Made by a program: the position numbers and the translations under genes. The notes beneath the pieces are model-generated. The model was not told the DNA's origin, ran no database searches, and saw only the letters and a list, made by a program, of their open reading frames with translations. Below, piece after piece: positions 44,157-50,314 of a stretch of 50,314 nucleotides of DNA; position 1 is the stretch's first letter; each line of letters opens with the position of its first letter. The stretch comes from Synergistaceae bacterium (GTDB lineage Bacteria > Synergistota > Synergistia > Synergistales > Aminobacteriaceae): assembly GCA_017444345.1 (NCBI GenBank), contig JAFSWW010000092.1, positions 1 to 50,314 of the forward strand, given 5' to 3'.

Positions 44157-45458
44157 ATGAGTCCTGAAGATATTTCGACATTAGTATTACTAGGAACGTT
44201 TTTCGCGATGATCTTATTGCGCTTCCCGATTGCTTATGCTGTCGGACTCTCGACTGTATTTTGTTTAATTTCGCAGGGTCAGGCACTTGTTACACTTCCT
44301 CAGCAAATGGTCAAAGGCATATGGTCATTTAGTTTAATGGCAGTCCCGTTTTTTATCACAATGGGCGTATTAATGGGCACGGGGGGAATTTCTGACAAGT
44401 TAATTGCGCTTGCAAATTCTCTCGTGGGATGGATGCGCGGCGGTCTTGCAATGGTCAATATTGTCGCGTCATACTTTTTCGGGGGGATTTCCGGCTCGGC
44501 TTCAGCTGATACGGCTTCTCTAGGCTCGATATTAATTCCCATGATGGTAGATCAGGGCTATGAGGCTGACTTCTCAACAGCAGTTACTATTACATCATCA
44601 TGTGAGGGCTTGCTTGTGCCTCCCAGTCATAATATGGTAATTTACGCGACTACAGCGAGCGGGATTTCAGTAGGTGCGCTTTTCATGGCCGGATATATTC
44701 CCGGAGCTCTTCTCGCATTATCGTTAATGGTAGGTTCTTATATTATTTCAGTCAAGAGAAATTATCCTAAAGGCAATCCCTTCAGCCTGACAGTTTTTAT
44801 TAAGCAGTTATTAACGTCATTCTGGGCATTAGCGGCGGTCTTAATAGTCGTTGTAGGAGTCGTCGGCGGAGTCTTCACAGCAACTGAATCAGCAGCTATA
44901 GCCGTTGTATATTCGCTTATCGTGTCAGTATTTATTTATCGCGGCTTGACATGGAAAGGCGTATGGAAATCGCTTGATACTTGTGTAGAGACTCTTGCGA
45001 TCGTGTTAATACTTATTTCAACGTCGGCGGCATTCGGTTATTGCTTGACTACTTTGCACGTGCCTCTCAAAGCAGCAAATTTAATTAAGAGTGTATCAGA
45101 CAACCCGATTATAATTGCTTTAATGCTCAATGCTATATTATTAATTCTCGGCTGTATTATGGACATGGCACCGATTATCTTAATAGCCACGCCGATTTTA
45201 TTACCGGTTGCACAGTCAATTGGAATCAGCGCGATTCAGTTCGGCATCATGGTAATTCTTAATTGCGGTATAGGTTTATTAACACCTCCGGTCGGGTCGG
45301 TTTTATTTATAGGCTCGGCGGTTGCAAAATTGCCGATGGAGAAAGTGGTAAAGGCTACTCTCCCGTTCTATCTTTGCATGTTGATAACTTTATTATTGCT
45401 TACATTTATTCCGAGTATAAGTTTATGGCTTCCTGCGTTCTTTGGATATGCAGTATAG
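44157..45458 (+). CDS. dctM: TRAP transporter large membrane subunit (DctM)
   Basis: The 433-residue protein is highly hydrophobic with about 11-12 segments. It has the family motifs PFFITMGVLMGTGGISDKL, ASYFFGGISGSASADTASLGSILIPMM, SSCEGLLVPPSHNMV and GIGLLTPPVGSVLFIG, the last being the second re-entrant-loop half. It uses a sodium or proton gradient to import the substrate delivered by DctP. No ribosome-binding site is visible beyond the ankyrin end, so coupling is likely. A terminator follows. Confidence 0.95.
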   Translation: MSPEDISTLVLLGTFFAMILLRFPIAYAVGLSTVFCLISQGQALVTLPQQMVKGIWSFSLMAVPFFITMGVLMGTGGISDKLIALANSLVGWMRGGLAMVNIVASYFFGGISGSASADTASLGSILIPMMVDQGYEADFSTAVTITSSCEGLLVPPSHNMVIYATTASGISVGALFMAGYIPGALLALSLMVGSYIISVKRNYPKGNPFSLTVFIKQLLTSFWALAAVLIVVVGVVGGVFTATESAAIAVVYSLIVSVFIYRGLTWKGVWKSLDTCVETLAIVLILISTSAAFGYCLTTLHVPLKAANLIKSVSDNPIIIALMLNAILLILGCIMDMAPIILIATPILLPVAQSIGISAIQFGIMVILNCGIGLLTPPVGSVLFIGSAVAKLPMEKVVKATLPFYLCMLITLLLLTFIPSISLWLPAFFGYAV

Positions 45459-45485
45459 ACTGTAGGAAATTAAAAAATTTATGCG

Positions 45486-45522
45486 TCCCTTCTGTGAAAT
45501 ATTTGCAGGAGGGATTTTTTTT
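45486..45522 (+). terminator. Terminator of the TRAP operon
   Basis: TCCCTTCTG pairs with CAGGAGGGA (one mismatch) around a 10-base loop, followed by T8. Confidence 0.9.
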
Positions 45523-45561
45523 GCGAATAAATATGTTAGAATTCAAGAAATTATTTTATCG

Positions 45562-45592
45562 TAAAAATTTTACAAGAAAGGAGCTTGACAAG
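45562..45592 (+). promoter_or_regulatory. Shared leader motif, copy 1
   Basis: The stretch from TAAAAATTTTACAAGAAAGG through CTTGACAAGA matches the one at 50229-50260 apart from one substitution or indel. It contains TTGACA (45585-45590), a perfect -35 box, and an AAGAAAGGAG that looks like a ribosome-binding site but is 16 bases from the ATG at 45600. It may be a promoter, a ribosome-binding leader, or part of a 26-residue upstream ORF (45534-45613). Confidence 0.45.
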
Positions 45593-45599
45593 ATTTCTC

Positions 45600-47018
45600 A
45601 TGATTTTGTTTGATTGTGCTTCAAACATCGCACATCGCATTAATTATTCACTTTTACGGGTAATATTTTCAGTAATACAAATTATTCTTGACGTATATTT
45701 ATATAATATTATATTCGCGCTGTTAATTGACGTAAAAATTTCGTTTGAAGTAAAAGCCTTCTTAACTGGTACAATGACAGCATTTTTCTTGTTTGAGTCA
45801 TTATATTTCTTTAGGCTCTGGACATTCTGGGACGAAATAAAGGCGGCTCTCCGTTCGGGGCTGTCTATATTGCTTGTGAGCGTGTTATTTCTTTATACCA
45901 GCAAAATAAAAATGTCCTTATTCGCATTAATTCTCGGAATTGCAATATTTATACCTGTGAGTCTGGCAGCCAGGTATATTTTCAGGCGTTTATTATTTGC
46001 GCTGGGATTACTCACAACAAATGTAATAATTCTCGGAGCAGGTAAGGCCGGGCAGATATTCGCGGAAAATATAATCTCTTCACCGTTTATAGCGCGTAAA
46101 GTTCTGGGATTTCTTGACGACGACGAGTCAAAACAGGATAATTTTATTGCGGGAGTTCCGGTGCTCGGCAAATTACAAGATTTTGAGCAAATTCAATCAC
46201 AAATTAACGCGGATGAGGCAATTATAGCAATTCCTACAGCGTCAAGAAAGACTCTAGCTGATATATTAAACATTGTAGAAGAGAACGTAAGCAGAGTCTT
46301 ATATATTCCCGATATGTATATGCTTACAACTTACTCGGCAGAAATTCGCAGCATTGACGGACTCCCTGTTATATCGGCCTCGCAGGGGTTATTGAATCCC
46401 GTGAATCGCTTCATAAAAAATATATTTGATTATGTCGGGGGCTTTGCTGCATTGATAATTTTTTCGCCGTTAATGATCTACTCAGCTTATAAAATTAAAC
46501 ACGAGGACGGCGGCAATATTTTATTTAAGCATAAACGAGTCGGGCAAAACTTGAAATTATTTTACTTGTATAAATTTAGAACTATGATTCCAAATGCCGA
46601 GCAGGTTTTACAGGAAATGATGAAAGATGAGAATTTACGCAAAGAATTTCAGCAAGCTTTCAAGTTCAAGAATGACCCTAGAATAACGCAATTTGGCAAA
46701 TTTTTACGCCGCACGAGTCTTGACGAGTTACCGCAAATTTTTAACGTTTTGCGCGGAGAAATGAGTCTCACAGGTCCCCGTCCGATTGTACAGAAAGAAA
46801 TCAAATTATATTACGGTTATAAGACAGCACGGCAAATCTTTCACGTTAAACCCGGAATGACAGGATTTTGGCAGGTCAGCGGCCGCAATGATGTCAAGAA
46901 TTATGACGAGCGGATAACTTACGATTTATATTATATTCATAACTGGTCTATATGGCTTGATATTATAATTTTATTGCGAACGGTCAGGGCAGTTATACGA
47001 GGCACAGGAGCTTATTAA
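45600..47018 (+). CDS. Polyprenyl glycosylphosphotransferase (bacterial sugar transferase)
   Basis: The protein has about five N-terminal membrane segments, a Rossmann-like middle (NVIILGAGKAGQIFAENI ... GFLDDD) and the C-terminal sugar-1-phosphate transferase domain: ILFKHKRVGQNLKLFYLYKFRTM, FLRRTSLDELPQIFNVLRGEMSLTGPRP and PGMTGFWQVSGRND. This is the WbaP/WcaJ type that starts glycan assembly on undecaprenyl phosphate. Start: ATG 45600 is the first reasonable codon (TTG 45585 lies right against the AAGGAG). The gene fits the other surface-glycan genes at 17566-19476, though not linked to them. Confidence 0.9.
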   Translation: MILFDCASNIAHRINYSLLRVIFSVIQIILDVYLYNIIFALLIDVKISFEVKAFLTGTMTAFFLFESLYFFRLWTFWDEIKAALRSGLSILLVSVLFLYTSKIKMSLFALILGIAIFIPVSLAARYIFRRLLFALGLLTTNVIILGAGKAGQIFAENIISSPFIARKVLGFLDDDESKQDNFIAGVPVLGKLQDFEQIQSQINADEAIIAIPTASRKTLADILNIVEENVSRVLYIPDMYMLTTYSAEIRSIDGLPVISASQGLLNPVNRFIKNIFDYVGGFAALIIFSPLMIYSAYKIKHEDGGNILFKHKRVGQNLKLFYLYKFRTMIPNAEQVLQEMMKDENLRKEFQQAFKFKNDPRITQFGKFLRRTSLDELPQIFNVLRGEMSLTGPRPIVQKEIKLYYGYKTARQIFHVKPGMTGFWQVSGRNDVKNYDERITYDLYYIHNWSIWLDIIILLRTVRAVIRGTGAY

Positions 47019-47106
47019 TAAAATAGTTGATTAATTGCCGCTTGATTTTGTAAAATATCGTTTTATCCTGATGATATTATTTGTTATAAGGAGGAAAAAT
47101 TTTTAC

Positions 47107-48774
47107 ATGTTAAGCGATATCGAAATAGCTCAGGCTTCTAAACCTGAATCAATAATTAATATAGCCGCAAAACTGGGAATCTCTGAAGATGATTTAGAGT
47201 GTTACGGCAAATATAAAGCAAAAATTTCTCCGGACGTGTTAAAGCGACTCGCAAATAAGCCCGACGGTAAATTAATTCTTGTTACTGCAATTACACCGAC
47301 TCCAGCAGGTGAAGGCAAGACTACTACAACAGTAGGATTAACTGACGGACTTAATAAAATCGGCAAGAAAGCATGTGCTGCTTTGCGTGAACCTTCACTG
47401 GGGCCAAGTTTTGGACTCAAGGGCGGGGCAGCTGGCGGCGGTTATGCTCAAGTCGTCCCTATGGAAGATATAAATTTGCACTTCACCGGAGATTTACACG
47501 CGATTACTACTGCACATAATTTGTGCGCTGCTATGCTCGATAATCACATACAGCAGGGCAACGCGTTAAATGTCGATCCCAGAAAAATAGTTTTCCGCAG
47601 AGTCATGGACTTAAACGAGCGAGCATTAAGAAATATTATTATCGGTCTGGGAGGCACAGCAAACGGAGTCCCCCGTGAGTCCGGTTTTGATATTACAGTT
47701 GCTTCTGAAGTAATGGCAGTATTGTGTTTATCAGCTGATTTAATGGACTTGAAAGCTAGACTCGGGCGCATTGTTTTAGGCTACACTTATGATAATAAGC
47801 CAGTTACAGTGAATGACATTCAGGCGGCGGGAGCTATGGCAGCATTACTTAAGGACGCAATCAAGCCGAATTTAGCGCAGACTCTTGAAGGCAACCCGGC
47901 ATTTATTCACGGCGGGCCGTTCGCTAATATTGCACACGGCTGTAATTCAGTGCAGGCTACGAGACTGGGACTCAAATGCGCTGATTATTTAGTAACTGAA
48001 GCAGGATTCGGAGCAGATCTCGGAGCAGAAAAATTTTTAGACATCAAATGCCGTACAGCTGGGTTAAAGCCTGATGCAGTTGTTGTAGTTGCCACGATTC
48101 GAGCTCTCAAGATGCACGGGGGATTAAGCAAGAACGAGCTTACTCACGAAAATTTAGCAGCTCTTGAAGCAGGAATTCCGAATCTATTAAAGCATATCGA
48201 GAACATACAGAAATATGGCCTTCCTGTTGTTGTTGCGATAAATAAATTTGCGAATGATACAGAGTCAGAGATTAATTTACTCTCTAAAAAGTGTGAAGAG
48301 TTAGGCGCGTCATTTGCTCTAGCTGATGTATGGGGCAAAGGCGGCGAGGGCGGCAAATTGTTAGCTCAAAAAGTTGTCGAGGCTTGCGAGAAAGAGTCAC
48401 ACTTCAGATTCATTTATGAGTCCTCAATGAGTCCTAAAGAAAAAATTAACGCAATCGCACGAGAAATTTACGGAGCTGAAGGAGTCGACTTCACAGCACA
48501 GGCAGAAAAGGATTTACAGCGAATTCACGATTTAAATAAAGATGATTTGCTTGTATGTATGGCAAAGACTCAATATTCTTTATCAGATGACCCCGCGAAA
48601 TTAGGCCGTCCTGAAAATTTTAGAATCACAGTTAGAGAAGTGAGACTATCTGCCGGGGCGGGCTTTATGGTAGCTATAACAGGAGCAATTATGACGATGC
48701 CGGGACTCCCGAAAAAACCTGCGGCCTTAAATATCGACGTTGACGAGAACGGCAAAATCACGGGGTTATTCTAA
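47107..48774 (+). CDS. fhs: Formate-tetrahydrofolate ligase
   Basis: Fhs forms 10-formyl-THF from formate, THF and ATP. The 555 residues have the P-loop [12 protein letters not shown] (63-74), the [23 protein letters not shown] folate-binding stretch, and the [24 protein letters not shown] loop. I start at ATG 47107 after AAGGAGG; an upstream ATG (47035) adds 24 residues with no site. It abuts fchA and precedes folD, together giving interconversion of formyl-, methenyl- and methylene-THF. Its product is the formyl donor of PurN and the AICAR enzyme at 2750-5225. Confidence 0.97.
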   Translation: MLSDIEIAQASKPESIINIAAKLGISEDDLECYGKYKAKISPDVLKRLANKPDGKLILVTAITPTPAGEGKTTTTVGLTDGLNKIGKKACAALREPSLGPSFGLKGGAAGGGYAQVVPMEDINLHFTGDLHAITTAHNLCAAMLDNHIQQGNALNVDPRKIVFRRVMDLNERALRNIIIGLGGTANGVPRESGFDITVASEVMAVLCLSADLMDLKARLGRIVLGYTYDNKPVTVNDIQAAGAMAALLKDAIKPNLAQTLEGNPAFIHGGPFANIAHGCNSVQATRLGLKCADYLVTEAGFGADLGAEKFLDIKCRTAGLKPDAVVVVATIRALKMHGGLSKNELTHENLAALEAGIPNLLKHIENIQKYGLPVVVAINKFANDTESEINLLSKKCEELGASFALADVWGKGGEGGKLLAQKVVEACEKESHFRFIYESSMSPKEKINAIAREIYGAEGVDFTAQAEKDLQRIHDLNKDDLLVCMAKTQYSLSDDPAKLGRPENFRITVREVRLSAGAGFMVAITGAIMTMPGLPKKPAALNIDVDENGKITGLF

Positions 48775-49365
48775 ATGGAAATCTCAAAATTTTTAGCTGA
48801 TCTTGCTTCAGATTTACCAGCACCGGGGGGCGGGGCAACTTCTGCACTTTCCGGGGCAATGGGCGCGGCTCTTGTTTCAATGGTAGCGAATCTAACAATT
48901 AACCGCGAAAAATATTCACAATTTCAGGAACTCGCAATTAATTCGGCCAAGAAAGCAAATGAGTTAATGCAAAATTTGACTCAATGCATAAATAAAGATA
49001 TGCGCTCATTTGACGGAGTAATAAACGCTCTCAAGCTCCCGAAAAATACAGACTCCGAAAAATTAGCGCGTTCACAGGCACTGCAGGAGGCTTATAAAAC
49101 CGCAATCTCTGCACCGGTTGAAATAGTAAATAATTGCTTGGAAGTCATGAAATTATCAAGAAATTTAATCGGGAAGTCAAATATTACGGCTGAATGCGAT
49201 TTGACGGCGGCACTGTCTCAATGTTATGCGGCGATTAATATAGCACTCGATAACGTAAAAATAAATCTCGCATTTATTAAGGACGAGTCATATAATGCGC
49301 AAATGTCCGAATGGGTCTCGAATTCTGAACGTGAAAGCAAGGAGCTTCTATCATGGCAGAATTAA
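48775..49365 (+). CDS. fchA: Methenyltetrahydrofolate cyclohydrolase FchA (cyclodeaminase-like)
   Basis: FchA belongs to the formiminotransferase-cyclodeaminase family and interconverts 10-formyl-THF and methenyl-THF. The 196 residues are helical, starting FLADLASDLPAPGGGATSALSGAMGAALVSMVANLTINREKY, with the family's PGGG motif and Ala/Gly-rich first helices. It follows fhs with no gap and overlaps folD by 13 bases. The folD product in this cluster appears to lack the catalytic Lys of a cyclohydrolase, so FchA probably supplies that step. Confidence 0.92.
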   Translation: MEISKFLADLASDLPAPGGGATSALSGAMGAALVSMVANLTINREKYSQFQELAINSAKKANELMQNLTQCINKDMRSFDGVINALKLPKNTDSEKLARSQALQEAYKTAISAPVEIVNNCLEVMKLSRNLIGKSNITAECDLTAALSQCYAAINIALDNVKINLAFIKDESYNAQMSEWVSNSERESKELLSWQN

Positions 49366-50174
49366 TAATGAAGGGTTCAGAGGTCGCAGCAAGCATACAA
49401 GAGTCATTAATGGGCAAAATTGCAAATCTCGCTATTATCAAAGTGGGAGCGCGTCCGGACGATTTAGCATATCAACGCGGAATAGTTAAGAGATTCGCGG
49501 CTTTGGGCTTCGGCGTAAACATTCACGAATTGCCGGAGAATATTTCACAGTCAGAATTTGACTCGGAATTTGCGAAAATAAATAAAGACTCACACAATCA
49601 CGGCATATTATTATTTCGTCCGCTGCCTGAACACTTAAGCGACAAGAAAGCATGCAAGACAATTAATCCCTTAAAAGATATTGACTGTATGAGTCCCATT
49701 AACTTGGCCGGAGTCTTTGCTGGGGAGAAAAATTCTTTTGCGCCCTGTACTGCTCTTGCTGTCATGGAAATGTTGAAGCATTATAATATTTCTTTAACTG
49801 GGCAAAATGTCGTCATAGTCGGCCGGAGTCTCGTTCTTGGCCGTCCGTTAGCTATGTTAATGCTTAGTGAAAACGCAACGATTACTATTTGTCATAGCAG
49901 GACTCAAAATTTAGCTGAAACTTGCAAACAAGCCGATATTATTATCTCAGCAGCAGGCCAAGCAGGAATTATCACGCCCGAATTTGTAAATAATAATAGC
50001 ATTATAGTTGACGTGGGAATAAATTTAAGTCCTGAAGGCAAAATTTGCGGTGATGTAGATTATGAACGGGTCGCGCCGATTGTTCACGCAATAAGCCCAG
50101 TGCCCGGCGGAGTCGGAGCTGTTACCACTTCAGTATTAGCGAAAAATTTAGTCAAAGCAGCAAGTTTACAATAA
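49353..50174 (+). CDS. folD: Methylene-THF dehydrogenase (FolD), cyclohydrolase Lys missing
   Basis: The 273-residue protein has the FolD fold: the LAYQRGIVKRFAALGF region, NPLKDIDCMSPINLAG near 108-123, GQNVVIVGRSLVLGRPLAMLML for NADP binding and IVDVGINLSPEGKICGDVDYE later. In well-studied FolD the Tyr is followed three residues later by a catalytic Lys (Tyr-x3-Lys); here Tyr-Gln-Arg-Gly is followed by Ile, so cyclohydrolase activity is probably lost, while the dehydrogenase parts look intact. Overlap with fchA fits that division of labour. AAGGAGC precedes the ATG. Confidence 0.92.
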   Translation: MAELIMKGSEVAASIQESLMGKIANLAIIKVGARPDDLAYQRGIVKRFAALGFGVNIHELPENISQSEFDSEFAKINKDSHNHGILLFRPLPEHLSDKKACKTINPLKDIDCMSPINLAGVFAGEKNSFAPCTALAVMEMLKHYNISLTGQNVVIVGRSLVLGRPLAMLMLSENATITICHSRTQNLAETCKQADIIISAAGQAGIITPEFVNNNSIIVDVGINLSPEGKICGDVDYERVAPIVHAISPVPGGVGAVTTSVLAKNLVKAASLQ

Positions 50175-50183
50175 TAAAATATC

Positions 50184-50224
50184 GCCCTCGTTATAAATAA
50201 TAGCGGGGGTGTTATAATATTTTC
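50184..50224 (+). terminator. Hairpin after folD
   Basis: GCCCTCGTTAT pairs with ATAGCGGGGGT (50200-50210; three G-T pairs) around a 5-base loop, followed by GTTATAATATTTT. It probably ends the fhs-fchA-folD transcript. Confidence 0.6.
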
Positions 50225-50281
50225 ATGCATAAAAATTTTTCAAGAAAGGACTTGACAAGAAATTATGTCGGTAGGTAGAAT
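50213..50281 (+). promoter_or_regulatory. Leader motif, copy 2, with two promoter-like pairs
   Basis: A TATAAT (50213-50218) lies ahead of the conserved AAAAATTTTTCAAGAAAGGA and CTTGACAAGA (50231-50260). TTGACA (50252-50257) is followed 18 bases later by TAGAAT (50276-50281), a strong sigma70-like promoter. A 17-codon ORF (50225-50278) overlaps it. Confidence 0.45.
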
Positions 50282-50314
50282 CGACAACAGCACAGCACAG
50301 CACAGCACAGCACA
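50265..50314 (+). CDS. Possible gene start running off the window
   Basis: ATG 50265 opens a frame (MSVGRIDNSTAQHSTA...) through the pentanucleotide repeat, which is read as repeating Ser-Thr-Ala-Gln-His. Only 16 codons are visible, so no family call is possible. The AAGAAAGGA ahead of it is 14 bases from the ATG, so the start is uncertain, and the strong TTGACA/TAGAAT pair could place the true transcript start farther on. Confidence 0.3.
   Translation, partial: MSVGRIDNSTAQHSTA
50287..50314 (+). repeat. ACAGC pentanucleotide tandem repeat
   Basis: ACAGC is repeated 5.6 times up to the last base of the window and probably continues. Because the unit is not a multiple of 3, changes in copy number would shift any frame read through it. 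Confidence 0.9.

Noticed and set aside
47035-47106. Longer fhs starting at 47035, or a folate/ZTP riboswitch upstream
   Set aside because: The added residues are hydrophobic and unlike Fhs, and AAGGAGG directly precedes 47107. The short AT-rich gap lacks the conserved blocks of THF or ZTP riboswitches.
50265-50314. FlgM-type anti-sigma factor call for the right-edge ORF
   Set aside because: The RIDN start is suggestive and fliW-csrA is in the window, but 16 visible codons, mostly repeat, cannot support a family call.

Overview
This AT-rich window most likely comes from a Synergistota (Synergistaceae-type) gut or rumen anaerobe. The best clue is the C-terminus of the protein at 25186-27243, which carries a Ser-Ser-Gly-Cys-Asn motif, a hydrophobic helix and an Arg/Lys cluster, the layout of the Synergist-CTERM sorting signal. 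Supporting signs are LptC/LptD-like proteins (a diderm envelope), a TRAP transporter, a phosphate butyryltransferase, and formate-tetrahydrofolate ligase with a separate FchA. Almost no gene belongs to an obvious mobile element. I found no tRNA, rRNA, CRISPR array or insertion sequence.

Layout. 1-480: start of an unidentified leftward gene, divergent from fliW. 481-8652: fliW-csrA run by overlapping starts into a purine block (purE, purM, a purN-purO fusion, a stand-alone AICAR transformylase, purD), which also carries an RHH-Sel1 protein and a DUF1810-PARG fusion. 8714-11236: exported FMN/FAD reductase. 11320-13642: a compact radical-SAM peptide-modification locus behind a promoter with 15 C's in its spacer. 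13757-17398: purL, apparently starting at CTG. 17418-21519: leftward genes for a DUF4422 protein, a probable glycosyltransferase, an ArsP-type permease and a DUF362 protein. 21886-29233: a small exported protein, a fructuronate-reductase-like enzyme, a CitG-like enzyme, the Synergist-CTERM protein, thrC and thrB. 29292-30677: small leftward genes including a RelB-like antitoxin and a frameshifted RelE. 30750-40153: sirC-like gene with a tandemly duplicated tail, LysM/M23 peptidase, pyrG and exported/envelope genes ending in lptC-lptD. 40178-45458: class IV aminotransferase, ptb and a TRAP operon with an ankyrin gene inside it. 45600-50174: sugar transferase, then fhs-fchA-folD. The right edge holds a pentanucleotide repeat.

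How it fits together. fhs-fchA-folD supplies 10-formyl-THF, the donor for the PurN and AICAR transformylase steps encoded at the other end. Aminotransferase, Ptb and TRAP genes suggest uptake and fermentation of amino or keto acids.

Most notable signals: (1) a radical-SAM/PqqD locus with two paralogous YxxP precursor peptides; (2) a dispersed hairpin element whose conserved loop reads GGGTGGGCGGGTGGG on the minus strand, a textbook G-quadruplex motif, in three copies; (3) several candidate phase-variable tracts (C15 in a promoter, G12 at the end of a coding region, an ACAGC repeat at the right edge); (4) gene fusions PurN-PurO, DUF1810-PARG and RHH-Sel1. All family names come from reading motifs, without database searches.
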